Shown here: positions 10,700 through 21,449 of the stretch, in pieces
Layout of the letters: each line of letters begins with the position of its first letter
How positions within the stretch are numbered: position 1 is the stretch's first letter
DNA from: Gnetum montanum
Taxonomy: Eukaryota > Streptophyta > Gnetopsida > Gnetales > Gnetaceae
Assembly: GCA_015680685.1 (NCBI GenBank)
Contig: MNCI01030412.1
Span: 23,756 to 87,755, forward strand
DNA: 64,000 nucleotides
Reading direction: 5' to 3'
Made by a program: the position numbers and the translations under genes
The notes under the pieces: generated by a model
The model's input: only the letters and a program-made list of their open reading frames with translations
Told to the model about the DNA's origin: nothing
The model's database searches: none

Positions 10700-12530
10700 A
10701 TTCAAAGCTTATCTAGTGATGATGAACCCCTGCTAGCCACTAAGAGCCTAATGCATATACAAGAGGCTATTCAAATACCTTGCAAGCACTGCAAGGAAAG
10801 TCATCTACCTAGGCTTGATTTAGATAACTTTTCCAAGTTTTTAGGAGGCAATGATTTAGATTTGGAACAACATTTATAAGCCTTCTATGATTCCTATGCA
10901 TGGAACAATATTGATAATCGGTGGTAAAAAATCAAGCTCTTTCCTATGATACTCGTTGGCCAAGAAAAAGTATGGTACAGATCCTTAAAGCCAAAATCAA
11001 TTTGTAGTTGGCTGATAATGATAGAACTCTTCACTGAAAGATATCAAACCTATGCAAGAGTGTCAGCCTTGTGGAGACAAATCGAAGAGTGGAAACAAGG
11101 GCAACATGAACCATTGGACATGGCCTTGGAAAGCAAGAAAGATATTATTCATTCTTAAACAACTACCTAGGTCATGGGTTCTCCAAGGAAAGGCTAATGT
11201 GTCACATCATGGATGGGCTTCGTAATGAAACAAGGAAGAACCTAGGGATGTATGTCCTAGGTAAACTATATGAACTATGAATCCATCAATTCTAAGAGCT
11301 TATTAAGTGGGTAGCAAAAGAAGAAGGAGAAATAGTAAAATGGGAGAATGCTGAAAAATCTCAATAGGACCAAACTCTTGAAGTAACAAGGGTCCATAAT
11401 TATAAAGAGGAGAAATCAAATCACCTCAAGAAGGTGAAATAGTTTCTACCTTTGCCAATACTAAAATCACTAGATGAAATTAAAGCAAAGGTCAATAAGA
11501 TGATGAAGTGGGTACATGAAAAATGTAGAGAATAAGCAAACATCATTATGGGGAGACCCATGCAAGATAAATTTGATGAACAAAACAAATAGAGGATACC
11601 AAACCTAGAAATAGGACAGAACACCATTTGACAATTGGAAAGAAGGGTTGAAGAGAATGAGAATAGGGGCTCAACTACAAAACATAAGTATCAATGTGAT
11701 GTTTTTCTATACAATCACCCAAGAGCCCAATGCCCAATCTTTTCACATCTACATGAGCATTGGAGAAGAATGTTACATTTAGATTTCATACAAAAGTACA
11801 TGTTTGGGTGCATCCATGTCCCACAACTTTATGGGAAATTCCACAACTCATCATACTATCCATGGGTTAATTCTTATTAGCCTCAATACTATGCTCAACC
11901 ATTATGGAAAAACCCCTAGTCATGGGGGAGGTCATTGCCAAACTAGCCACACCCTTTGTATCACCTGAAACCAAGCATTTATTATGTTCAACACCCTATT
12001 TCTCCAACTAGATTGACATCCTCTATTTCACCTCATTGTTATCATTCTCCCAAGTATCATCAACCCATGTCCTCTCTTATGGAATCACCATGTCATGTTC
12101 CTTATACTTCTCCTTGCTCTCTATATTCTCATCCTTTACCTCCTCCTACATTGCCACTAGTAGTACCAGAAGATTTTGCACCACAACACCAACACACAAA
12201 CATTACTTGTGCCACTACTATCAATAGTAGTGGGGGTTTCCACAACATTGAAAGTGTCCTTTCTTTAGGCATGACCATAGAAAGAGACAACATAGTTTTG
12301 AACCCACTACACGTAGAAACCTAGCACAAGTCCAGCACTATGATGCATCTTCCTCTTTGAACTCAACGCCTTCTGTTACCTTATCTGGGCCACCAATTAA
12401 CACTCCAACAACCATGCANAGCCACCAATTAACAATTCAACAACCTTGCAGCCCAATGAATATGACAATGTGAAGAGACATATCAATCCTTGCATACCAT
12501 CTTACGATCATGGGTTCCATAGTGGGTCAA
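10700..12530 (+). pseudogene. Element A gag, capsid and nucleocapsid part
   Basis: Resumes after the insertion with LMHIQEAIQIPC and continues LDNFSKFLGGNDLDLEQHL, the gag segment that element B has in the same place. A clean stretch (10946-11158) reads MILVGQEKVWYRSLKPKS, YQTYARVSALWRQIEEWKQG and QHEPLDMALE, with the retrotransposon-gag (capsid) pattern of a tryptophan-rich helix followed by a phi-x-F-x-x-x-Y helix. A zinc knuckle follows near 11690: CDVFLYNHPRAQC, where B has CDVC, so the second Cys is lost. The Pro/Ser-rich C-terminal region (11956-12324) and a second Cys/His cluster match B 23108-23509. Stops and at least three frame changes kill it. No protease or RT follows. Confidence 0.82.
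12390..12449. repeat. Near-duplicate around a single n (12419)
   Basis: GCCACCAATTAACACTCC before the n and GCCACCAATTAACAATTC after it, followed by CAACAACC(A/T)TGCA in both. About 30 bases with three differences, so the two contig ends may be different alleles or copies. Confidence 0.6.
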
Positions 12531-12539
12531 CTCCTTAGC

Positions 12540-14190
12540 ACATGACCACATCTTATAATCTACCCCACTATGCTTACTTTAATCAAGTGTTTGAACCCTA
12601 GTTTGGGTACATTCCTACCACCACATCAAAAGATAGCTAGTGGTTTGGATATGATTGGACCCCAATAGTTCCAATATGCATGGATCCAAACATTCCATTT
12701 ATTAATTCTTGCCATGATCCAAGGTTTAGTCATGGGGGACACCCCCCATTCTAACAAGTAGAGGTTTTTCAATTTTTTGTTTTCTAATTTTTCATTCTCT
12801 AATTTTTCATCTTTCAATTTGTCATTTTATCTTTTTGAGAGTGATCTCATTTGTGAATAAAATACTCATGTGACCTATTAGTTGAGGTGTTACTCTATGT
12901 TATTGAGTCAAAAGGGACTAATTATTTGGATAGTGAGCCCATAACATCCATCCACCCATTCTATTAATAAGAGGTTCTACTCTAGGTACGATGATATTCT
13001 TATTTTCATTAAAACTTAAAGTAACTTTGTACTCATTATGCCTAGAGTGAAGAGTGACGAAATAAGAGGGAATGGAAAGGGTGTGACATCAAGGGGACTT
13101 GTGGATTCTCTTTGGTGACATCTATAGGTGTTATCATGCAACTTGGTTATACTAAGATCCTTGTAGATCTAAGAAAAAATGGGAGTAAGAGTTGTGATAA
13201 AGGCACTCAATAAAGGAACTCAATGATATTTTGGGGGGTTCCACTGGAAAAACATGCATCCATGCCTGAAGGTCGGTGGCTTCTTTGGATTACTTTTGGG
13301 AAAGACAAAGTGCAAAAAATGGCCAGAAGAAGAGAAAGATAAGAAAAAAAAGAGAGAAGAGAAAAAAAAAGCAAGGAAAAAAATAAGAAATGAAGCAAAA
13401 AATAAAAGACCAAGAAAAACATGTTGTAGAAAAATTTGAATCACTCCTCCCTTGCGTAAAATGCCAACTGATTGTACGCCTTACTGTCATGATGCTCTTA
13501 TGGTTATGTATCATTGGGATGAAACAGTGTAATGTTACTGATCAAAGATATGGACCTGATTTTGATCTTGGAGCAAAAGGATAATGGTACTTTAATCACA
13601 CAAAACACTTAGAATTCATTGTTCCCAAGGTAAGTTATCTCATGTCTTGATCTCTACAATTCCTTCTATAATTCGTCTCATCTCATTGTCCAAGTGCTTA
13701 TAACTTGTGTCTTATGTGGCATAGAATTTATACCTTATCATGGTGGTATTTAACATGTGTGTATTTTGTTGCACCGATGTAGATTATATTTAACTCTTCT
13801 AGTGCCTATAGAGATTTTAAGGTGTGGTTATGCAAGGGCATTATAGGTTGGAACTTGCTTTGGGAAGGAACCACTTGTGTGACTTTTGTAATTTGTACTT
13901 GTTTCACACCACCACACATTTTATGCCCTCCAAGACTCCCTTGCCAAATCTATTTTTTTTCCTTTGTCATCATTTTATCAAACATTTGTTAGAACCATTA
14001 CATGTCCTTTTATGTGTCACCTAAATAGATTAGGTCTAACATTAAACTTTTAGGAAAACTTCCTTGAAAAATATCTAACTCTAGAATCACACTAAGCAAT
14101 GAATTAAACATTTATTAAAGTTAATGAGTAAGGTATAAGATAACCAAATTTCTTTAAGCAACCTTACTAACAATCAGTCCTTGTGTGATT
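12540..14190 (+). other. Non-coding 3' region of element A
   Basis: No coding frame. It corresponds block by block to B (about 21450-23080, reversed), D (44640-46560) and E (53460-54900). Shared landmarks are a GTGACATCAAGGGGA motif near 13080, a purine-rich tract at 13330-13400, GGAAGGA(A/C)CCACTTG near 13860, and CTTGTGTGATTATAG just before ORF3. The ORFs that cross the purine tract are low-complexity readings. Confidence 0.7.
13328..13400 (+). other. Internal purine-rich tract of element A
   Basis: About 70 bases that are nearly all A and G. Matching tracts stand at the same relative place in B (22240-22290, pyrimidine-rich on the displayed strand) and in E (54020-54070). Conservation between copies suggests function or a shared ancestral low-complexity run; the role is unknown. 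Confidence 0.6.
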
Positions 14191-14194
14191 ATAG
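14184..14194 (+). promoter_or_regulatory. Splice-acceptor-like TGTGATTATAG before ORF3 of element A
   Basis: TGTGATTATAG immediately precedes the ORF3 ATG. The identical 11 bases precede ORF3 in B (minus strand) and D. It ends in AG after a T/A-rich run, as in a plant intron acceptor; Athila-type elements are known to express their third ORF from spliced RNA. Splicing here is inferred. Confidence 0.5.
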
Positions 14195-14632
14195 ATGGTC
14201 TCTAAAAAAGAATAGCAAGGAGGACCTTCTAAAGGTGCAACTAAACACTCGAGAGGAGGTAGAGGCCAAGGACCTCATGCATAACATGTAGAGCGAGAGG
14301 CACAATCATTCATCATCCATCAGAAAACTCCTGTCATTGCACAATCTAGCCAAGAAAAAGGTGGAGAGGTTATGGCTAGAGCCTATGAAGAGGAACAATG
14401 ACTATTTGTAGCATGGTACGTTAAAGATAATTAAATGTTCTTGCAACTACCGTGTCTATGGAAAGTGCCAACTCCATCAAACATTGGAACATTAGCATGG
14501 ATGACTCATGATCCTCAGATAGAAGAGGAGAAACTTCAGGCTCTTCTTCAACAATATTAATCTTAAAAGCCTAGAGCGCAGGACAAAGGAAAGGCATCCA
14601 TGGAGGAGCCACAACCATTAAGAACTAGATGA
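14195..14632 (+). pseudogene. Element A ORF3 miniature (146 codons)
   Basis: A single frame of 438 bases from ATG to TGA, broken only by in-frame stops (no frame change). Sequence landmarks are SKGATKHSRGGRGQGPH near the N-terminus, GGEVMARAYEEEQ in the middle, then LFVAWYVKDN and LPCLWKVPTPSNIGTLAW, ending KGKASMEEPQPL. Element B has the same frame with the same length. The block FVAW...PCxWxVP...IG also ends the much longer ORF3 of element D, so this looks like an internally deleted ORF3. Most stops sit at likely Gln or Arg codons (CAA/CAG/CGA to TAA/TAG/TGA). The function is unknown; the position after gag/pol is where Athila-type elements carry their env-like ORF, but I see no membrane segment. 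Confidence 0.65.
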
Positions 14633-14808
14633 GTTCCACAAGTTTTGTATTTTGTGTTTGTGTTCAAATTTTGTTTAATCGCACACTACAACATGAAACA
14701 ATCCATGGTCATTCAATAATCCCATACGTATCCACTATTTGTAATTGAATGAACTTGTTCCTCACTTTTTTTGACTTGAGGATGGGTTTTTATTTAGTCA
14801 TGGGGATA

Positions 14809-15655
14809 TGATTAATCATGGTTTGCCAAGCCCCGATATCAGGTGCGTGATATCGAGTACATGATATTAGATACCCAATATCTTAGCCTGGATACAATAT
14901 CATATACACAATATCATGATTCCTATGTTGGCATATAAATATAGCACTTAGGTGCATTGGGCAGAGTCTTTTGGCTGATAAGTCTTTAGGTAGAGTCTTT
15001 TTGTCAGTTTTTAGTTAATTTTTAGTTCCTTTTCCCAAGTGCATGCTTGCAGTGTGATTCTTGTAATTGTACAAAACCTTTGTTCGAGTGTGATGTACTT
15101 GGACATGCACATGATTGGTAATAAAGATCGAGATTACTCCATCATTGTAGCATTCATTTAGTTTTAAATTTTTTAATTGTTAATTATTAATTATTATTTT
15201 CTTAATTAATATTTATTTATCATCATTTGCTATTCTTGTTATTAATGCAGAATGAGTGCATCTTAATCACGAACATTTAAGTGTGACTACTTGGTACCCC
15301 AGTAGTGTATCTAGTAGTGCTTCGAGTAATGTGCGCTTAGTAATCCTAGAAGTAGTACACGAGGTCCAAGATGCATACAGATGATTAAGGATGGATGCTA
15401 ATCACACTTAGGCTAGTTTAGATTTTATTTTCCATTTTTATTAGTTTAATCAAGATTATTTTCCATTGTCACTAGGAGTAGCCTAGTGTTAGGAATCACA
15501 TCATGCACCTCACTGTGGACTAAACCATACGTGATAAAGCAAATACTAGTCTAGTGGGAAGACAATGAACTTCGATCAGTGTATAACTGTCTAGGTGCCA
15601 CAACTAGTCCATTTGCAGAGTTCAATTGGATTGTGCCTACATGCTCATATTCATA
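14809..15655 (+). repeat. 3' LTR of element A (cut at a single n)
   Basis: Starts TGATTAATCATGG after the purine-rich ATGGGGATA. It runs parallel to 6039-6904, with the GATATC words (14831-14925), TATAAATA at 14934, TAATAAAG near 15119 and the U5 motif. It breaks at the n (15656) just inside the final 45 bases, which are found inverted at 15757-15828. Confidence 0.9.
14831..14925 (+). promoter_or_regulatory. GATATC-word cluster and TATA region, element A 3' LTR
   Basis: Same architecture as in the 5' LTR: repeated GATATC/GATATT words, then TATAAATA at 14934-14941. Confidence 0.5.
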
Positions 15656-15656
15656 N

Positions 15657-15828
15657 GTTAGGAATCACATTAATCTATTTTTGAGAATCTTGGCAAGTAA
15701 GGTTGGTATTGTCACTATGCAAAAGGATTCATAATGTTTGAATGTTATAGTGTTGTGATGAGCGGCGAGGTACCCCTATGCTCAACCATATGAATATGAG
15801 CATGTAGGCACAATCCAATTGAACTCTG
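15657..15828 (-). other. Scaffold piece in inverted orientation, holding the true right end of element A
   Basis: Bounded by single n on both sides. Reversed, it begins with the last 39 bases before the n at 15656, then finishes the LTR (..GGGGTACCTCGCCGCTCATCA) and continues with CAACA, the same five bases that flank the left LTR. So this piece is a contig placed backwards. Its remaining 95 bases are flanking DNA. Confidence 0.8.
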
Positions 15829-15829
15829 N

Positions 15830-16400
15830 TTTTGTACTTGGAAAAATGCAAGTTCTCTCAAGTGTCTTCCTTCAAAGATGCACCTTGCCAATGCATCAAA
15901 AACATAACTTTTTGATTAAGTTCATACCTATTTGTATGAAAATTGATAATAGATTGCATTTTTCACTTCTTCACTATCTTAATATTTGGAGGCTTATGAG
16001 ATCTTAAATTTCCTAGGTCTTTAGGATTAAACTTTTTTAACATTAAGACATGAAATAATAGATGGTACTAAAATGGATACTAAGGCTTATATGTAACTAG
16101 ATTTACATGAGCAAGAACTTTAAAAGATTCATTAAAATTCTTGAGGAATTTTTGACTACCATCCTTCTTAGGAATCATCTATGATGTGCAATCCATCTTT
16201 AGCAAGGTTCATTCATCAATCTTAAACTCTAACAATATATGTTTTCTATCAACATACTTTTTCATATGTTGAATAGACTTTCAAGGTATACAATTAAGTA
16301 GCTTAAAATTAATTAGTCCAAGATTTTTAAAATTTATCTAAATAAGGATACCTTAAGATGATGTTTTCAATAGTTGGGGTGTATCAAAATTTTGAAATAA
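15830..16400. other. AT-rich debris without a recognisable gene
   Basis: A 62-codon frame begins at the n (15819-16007) but has no family signature. Nothing else supported. Confidence 0.4.
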
Positions 16401-16436
16401 ATTTATATCAAAATGGATTTTTTTAAGCATGAGTCA

Positions 16437-16860
16437 ATCATGACTTAACCATGAATTATGATTTGCAATACCATAAGTTGTGATGATGATAGAAATAGAG
16501 AGATATACTTTCTAAGGATGCTACAACCTTACCATGAGTTTTAAAGAATATTCCTTCATCAACATTCACCACAAGTGCATCACAAGTCATGGTCACTATA
16601 CCATGAAAATACCATGAGTCATTGTGAATTTACCTTAACTAAAAAATCAATCATGAGATGACCATGAATCATGGTTGATTCTTTTGTGCAACCACAACTC
16701 ATGGTTAATGATCATTAGATTTGGTGTGATCATGATGTTGTGCCATAAGGGAACCATGAGCCATGGTTTAAAGAAAATAGATGTTTGTGATACCACAAGT
16801 CATGGTGCTGGTGATATGAAACCTACCATACCATGAATGCATCATAATTCATCATGAAAA
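16437..16860. repeat. Cluster of ACCATGAGTCATGGT-like palindromic words
   Basis: In about 420 bases, at least ten degenerate copies of ACCATGA(G/A)TCATGGT or its halves (ACCATGA, TCATGGT, ACCACAAGTCATGGT). Clear full forms stand near 16650 and 16750. The spacing is irregular, so this is not a tandem array. It resembles in style, not in sequence, the word clusters of the LTR U3 regions. Confidence 0.65.
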
Positions 16861-16869
16861 TGAATTCTA

Positions 16870-17690
16870 TGAATATCTTATGATTTACAAGATCAAATTT
16901 GATGATCTTTATGTCAATGGAATTGCCTCAAGATGCTCTGCAACCTTGAATAAGAACATTAGAGCTTATCTTAAATAAGAAGTAAAAAATAATCTTCAAA
17001 GTTGATGGTGATTCTTGGAATTTTCAACTTGATGGTATTGTTAAAGAAAACTTTCAATAGATAAAAGTTGTCATGTGAAAAATAATAAATGTTATTGATG
17101 ATGAATTGATGGAGATTGTAGATGATTATTGATGGAGTAATGAAGTTGTTAGATTACACTAGTTAAGAAGAATTATGAATGAGAGAAAGAATGTATAGGA
17201 AAAATAGTAGAATGAGAGAGGAGAGTGTGAAGAAAAATTCATGTAGTTATTTACTACCTTAGAAAAAAAAGTGTTATAATATCATATGGTCATTTTATTT
17301 ATAAAAAATAATGTGATATTATTAGAAGATATTGAAGAGGCAATCCCCACTAGAAACAACATGGAAATAACTGTAAAAAATGATGGACTAGGATAAAAAA
17401 AGTGCATTCATCTACCAATCTAAAAATAATAATAAAATCTTCTTTATCTTATATTTTTATCTTCAAGTAGTGTTCAAGTTCTCTATTTGGGGGATGTTGG
17501 AACCTAAAATAAGTGAAATACAAGTACATCCTAGGATTTATAAAATAGAACCTACAACCTAGGATTACTTGGCCAAGACTTGTACCACTAGGATAACATC
17601 TCATTGTTCAAGTCCTGTATTTGAATAGTTCTAGTCTTTTTGCATGTCACACTAATGTCGATAGTCCCTACTTTAGGATGAGATGCAAGA
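16870..17690. other. Non-coding; possible LTR edge at 17488
   Basis: TATTTGGGGGATGTTGGAACC (about 17478-17498) has the form of a polypurine tract followed by an LTR start TGTTGGAACC on the plus strand, as in copia elements. No coding part lies upstream and no second LTR is seen. A TATTTATAAAAAATA run is at 17289-17303. Confidence 0.3.
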
Positions 17691-17699
17691 GTTAATTCT

Positions 17700-18295
17700 T
17701 ATCTTCTAGTTTTCAAAACTTTAAGGAGCTTATTGAGGTGTTTAGTCCTATATGGAAGAAGAATTTTCTTAGTATATTTACAAGTTAATCATTCATATCC
17801 ACATGAATGGATTTGACATTTTTCTCCTTTACTTCTTACTTTATAAAATAGTATTTTATATCTATGTGTTTTGACTTCTTGTGACACACATGTTCATTGG
17901 AAATTTGGATGGAAGTTGTATTTTCATTAAATAATTTGATAAGAAGGTCGACTTAGAATTCTAAATTAGTGACAAGTTTCTCAAGACAAAGTTTATGTTG
18001 GATGCATTCACTCATTGCTATGAATTCAACTTCACATGTTGATAGATTGATGTAAGTTTGTTTATTTGATTTCTAATAAATTGGATTATGTGCATGAACC
18101 ATTATTATTTCTAAAGTTTATTTTCTATCATTATGATCTCCTCTCCAATTAGCATCTAAGCAAGCATGAAAGTGTCAATTTCCCTTGATGTATGTGATTC
18201 TAAGATCTACTATGACATTGACATATTTTACAACATGCATAAAATCATTTTGATGACTTTATCTTGGTTCTTGCATGAATTGTGATAAGTATGAT
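17700..18295 (-). pseudogene. Copia RNase H remnant
   Basis: The minus strand reads LDANWRGDHNDRK, EFIAMSECIQHKLCLEKLV, NEHVCHKKSKHIDIKYYFIK and ending near ILRKFFF, matching the copia RNase H order: DADW catalytic region, EAEY-like region, then the SKHIDI-phi-HFIR block. Several stops. RT is missing. It lies next to an unrelated coding remnant on the same strand. Confidence 0.75.
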
Positions 18296-18329
18296 GTAGC
18301 AAACTTAAGATTAGGTCTTGCATGAATTC

Positions 18330-19888
18330 TTTATTGTAAGTGTTGCCCTCATTTGCTTATTCAAATCTTTAGAATCTTTGAGCTCATCTTTTAGCTTTGT
18401 TAGTTTTTCTTGATCATTTTGAATCAGAAATTGTTTGAGCTTTACAACTCTATTGTTGGCTACTTGTCCTATATCTCTAACTAAAATATCTATAGCTTCA
18501 AATGTATCTTAATGAGCAATTACAAGCATTTTCCCTCATGTTAGTGGATCATTCTTTTTATAAGAAAAAATAACACTTATTTTTATTTTTTCTTGGTTTT
18601 AAGCTTGTGGCTTATGATGATTCTTCCTTATTTTTCCTTTAAGTTGAAGGATCTTGCTTCTTTCATCAAATAACCAAAAGGAAAATTCAATGTAGTTAGA
18701 GCCAATGATGATTTAGTGGTTTAGCTCTCACCTTATTTAAGTTTTTGTTGTTGCTTTTGTAATTATTGTTATTCTAGTTATTATTGTTCTAATAGTTTTT
18801 ACTAATTTTCCTTGTTCACCCTGATTATTTCAATTTTGACTTTTCTAGTTGCTTCAAATCTAATAAATTGAACACTATTGAGAGGAAATAATTCATTAGA
18901 CAATGCTTTTTTCAAATTGTTAAGCTTATAAGAGAAGTAATTTCTTTCATTATGGCTATGTACTTCTTAGGGAAGTCTCCACCTATAGGATGATCTCTAT
19001 TTTTCAACCATCAATATGATTCCAGTATAAGCTTATCACATGAGGATTTTGAGAGCTTTGTTGACAAACTTCTCAACTATTCTTCTACTTCATCCCTAGC
19101 TTGATTTACTTTTTTAAATCTAAATCTATTTAATAAATAATGTTTGTCTCATCAGGCTAATGAGATTTCCTTGTTTTAGTAGTTGAATATATTTTCGTTG
19201 GAGCATCTATTAAATCAAGTTGTTCCTTGTATCTTTTGATCATTCCATTTAGATTTTCAACATTATTAAAATTCCAAAAGATGAATTTAATAAGGAAAAC
19301 CTCTTTGTGTTTGTAATCACATCTAAGAGAATTTTCCCACATATATCTTCCCACCTTTAAGGTTGCTAAATAAAGAACTACAAATCTTGGGAGTTTATAG
19401 GCTTCTCCTTTATAGCCTACTATCAACATTACCTTAAACCTAGCATGAAGAAAAATAGCTCCATGACTTTTACTTGTAATTTCATTAATTATTTTCTTGT
19501 CAAATTTGGATGGAAGAACTCCTAGAATAAATTTAAACAAATGGGAGTAAATATAGTTCATCAAGAATTCTAGGGCATAAGAATCAAAATAGCTCCTATG
19601 ATAGATAAGTGGAAAGATAACATAGCATGGATCTTCTAGTTGAGCTCTTCACTATGAGCTATAGCTTACAAAAATAGGAACTATGTGCTCTTATTCTAAA
19701 ATTTCACTCAATGATAAATCCATGAGAAATAATCCTAAACTTGGTTGAGTTCCCTAATGATGAAATTTTTACAATCTTTACTATAGAACATCATTCATAT
19801 ATTGTATTAGAAAAACATTTCTACCATTTTCCAAAGCTACCCAAGCCCAAATATGATAATCCATAATATATTTAATCTCATGGCTTGT
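18330..19888 (-). pseudogene. Unrecognised decayed coding region, downstream part
   Basis: Minus-strand reading beginning just left of element B: IKYIMDYHIWAWVALENGR, then the best open piece 19564-19157 (135 codons) with FIFWNFNNVENLNGMIKRYK, VVLYLATLKVGRYMWENSL and YKEQLDLIDAPTKIY, followed by HPIGGDFPKKYIA, NLKKALSNELFPLNSVQF and a coiled-coil-like AIDILVRDIGQVANNRVVKL near 18480. Together these suggest a protein of several hundred residues with a helical C-terminal part. I recognise no family. The upstream part appears to continue beyond element B at 25874-26600, so B inserted into it. It may be an old transposon ORF or a pseudogene. Confidence 0.5.
19884..19888 (+). repeat. Target-site duplication of element B, left copy (CTTGT)
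   Basis: CTTGT directly before the LTR end; the same CTTGT directly follows the other LTR at 25869-25873. Confidence 0.9.
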
Positions 19889-20604
19889 TGATGAGTGGCT
19901 AGGTACCCCTATAGTCAACCATATGAATACGAGCATTCACGCATGATCTAGTCAAACTCTGTAGATGGGCTAGTTGTGGTATCTAGATAGTTACTCATTG
20001 ATCACAGTTCATTGTCTTCCCACTTGGACTAGTATCTGCTTTTTCACATATGGTTTAGTCCAGGGTGAGGTGTATGATGTGGTCCTAGACTAGTGCTACT
20101 CCTAAAGGTAATGGAAAGTAACTTTGATTAAGCTAAGAGGGAAAGGGTGAAGAGAGTCTAAGCTAGCCTAAGTGCGATGAGCATCCATCCCTTAATCATC
20201 TATACACATCTTGGACCTTGTGTACTACTACTGGGATTACCAAGTTCATGTCCTAGGCATGCTACTGGGATACCAAGTAGTTACACTTAAATGCTTGTGA
20301 TTAAGTTGTACTCATTCTGCATTTAATAATAGGGATAGGAGAGGAAGGTAAAGAAATATTAAGTAAGAAAACAATAAATAACAGTTAAAACTAAGTGAAT
20401 GCTACAATGATGAAGTAATCTCAATCTTTATTATTGGTCATGTGCATGTCCAAGTACGTCACACTCCAATAAAGGTTCCATACAATTACAATCATCACAC
20501 TGTAGGCATACATTGGGAAAAAGGTTGAGAGAAATTGAAAATGTACAAAAAGAATCTACTCTAATACTAATTTTTCCTATCACTTTCCCATGCATCCCAT
20601 TGTG

Positions 20605-20612
20605 TATTTATA
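20605..20612 (-). promoter_or_regulatory. TATA box, element B 3' LTR
   Basis: TATAAATA on the minus strand, downstream of the GATATT-word cluster. Confidence 0.65.
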
Positions 20613-20635
20613 GGCTCACACAAGAACCATGATAT

Positions 20636-20735
20636 CATGTATCTGATATTACTAGTGAGGTCGTGATATTGTGTACCCGATATTGAAGGTTCAATATTGA
20701 GGGTTCAATATCAGAGCCTAACAAATCATGGTTCA
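20636..20735 (-). promoter_or_regulatory. GATATT/AATATC-word cluster, element B 3' LTR
   Basis: Repeated GATATTG, CAATATTG and GATATC words directly upstream of the TATA box. Compared with the other LTR of B (25760-25845), several GATATC have become GATATT, consistent with decay by C-to-T change. Confidence 0.5.
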
Positions 20736-20816
20736 TCATACCCNCGTACCCGATATTGAAGGTTCAATATTGAGGGTTCAATATCAGAGCCTAACAAATC
20801 ATGGTTCATCATACCC
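20673..20816. repeat. Artefactual 71-base duplication around a single n (20744)
   Basis: 20673-20743 and 20746-20816 are identical. It inflates the LTR and includes the polypurine side of the junction. Confidence 0.9.
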
Positions 20817-20821
20817 CCACG
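20812..20821 (-). other. Polypurine tract of element B
   Basis: On the minus strand CGTGGGGGTA stands directly before the LTR start TGATGAACC. Element A has ATGGGGATA in the same place. Confidence 0.75.
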
Positions 20822-21000
20822 ACTGAATGCAAACTCATCCTCTAGTCAAACAAAATGAGGATAAGCCCCATTGATTATATGGTGGATAGGTATGGGATTA
20901 TTAACTGACTAAGAATTTATTCATGCTATAGTGGAGGATTGCATACAAAAAAATTGGGACATCAACATAAAATTACAAAAGTACAAAACTTTGTTAGAAA

Positions 21001-21438
21001 TCATGTGGTCCCAAGTGGTAGTGGTTCCTCCATGGGTGCCTTTCCTTTATCATGTGTGATAGGCTTCTGAGATTGATACCGTTGAAGAAGCACCTGATGT
21101 TTCTCCTCTTCTATTTAAGGATTATGAGTGATCCATGTTGATGTTCCAATGTTTGATGGATTCGACACTTCCCATGGACATGGTAACTATGGGAATACTT
21201 GATTGGCCTTGACATGCCATGCTACAAATAGCCATCATTCCTCTTCATAGGCTCGGGCTCTGACCTCTCCACCTTTTTCTTCACCAAATTGTGTAGTGAT
21301 AGGAGTTCCTTGATGGATGCTAAATGATTATGCCTCTTGCTCTGCATGTTCTTCATGAGGTCCTTAGCCTTTGCCTCCCCTTGGGTGTTTAGTTGCACCT
21401 TGAGAAGGTTCTCCTTATTGTCCTCTTTTAGTGACTAG
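21001..21438 (-). pseudogene. Element B ORF3 miniature (146 codons)
   Basis: A single minus-strand frame of 438 bases, the same length as in element A and alignable from end to end without gaps. It reads SQGATKHPRGG, HAEQEA, GGEVRARAYEEE, LFVAWHVKANQVFP, LPCPWEVSNPSNIGTSTW and KGKAPMEEPLPLG. The ATG of A is CTA here, so the start is lost; TGTGATTATAG still precedes it. Stops occur mainly at former Gln codons. The conserved Arg/Gly-rich N-terminus suggests a basic, possibly nucleic-acid-binding segment; function unknown. Confidence 0.65.
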
Positions 21439-21449
21439 CTATAATCACA

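Larger units (their letters stand above)
6039..15828 (+). mobile_element. Element A: non-autonomous gypsy-type LTR element (gag, no pol)
   Basis: Bounded by two LTRs (6039-6904; 14809-15655, completed by the inverted piece 15657-15828). It has a PBS, gag pieces, a long non-coding 3' region, a 146-codon ORF3 remnant and a polypurine tract. No protease, RT, RNase H or integrase can be found between the LTRs. The left flank is CAACA; the same five bases follow the LTR end when 15657-15828 is turned round, giving a target duplication. About 3.4 kb of foreign sequence (about 7260-10660) interrupts gag. Its closest relative in the window is element B. Confidence 0.85.
19889..20811 (-). repeat. 3' LTR of element B
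   Basis: Plus-strand ends TGATGAGTGG and GGTTCATCA. Contains the TATA box at 20605-20612 (minus), GATATT/AATATT words at 20636-20735, and the n at 20744. The 71 bases at 20673-20743 are repeated exactly at 20746-20816, so the true LTR is about 850 bases. Confidence 0.9.

Noticed and set aside
13207-13514. Overlapping frames on both strands with Phe/Leu-rich or Lys/Glu-rich products
   Set aside because: Low-complexity reading of the internal purine tract; not conserved as protein in B or E.
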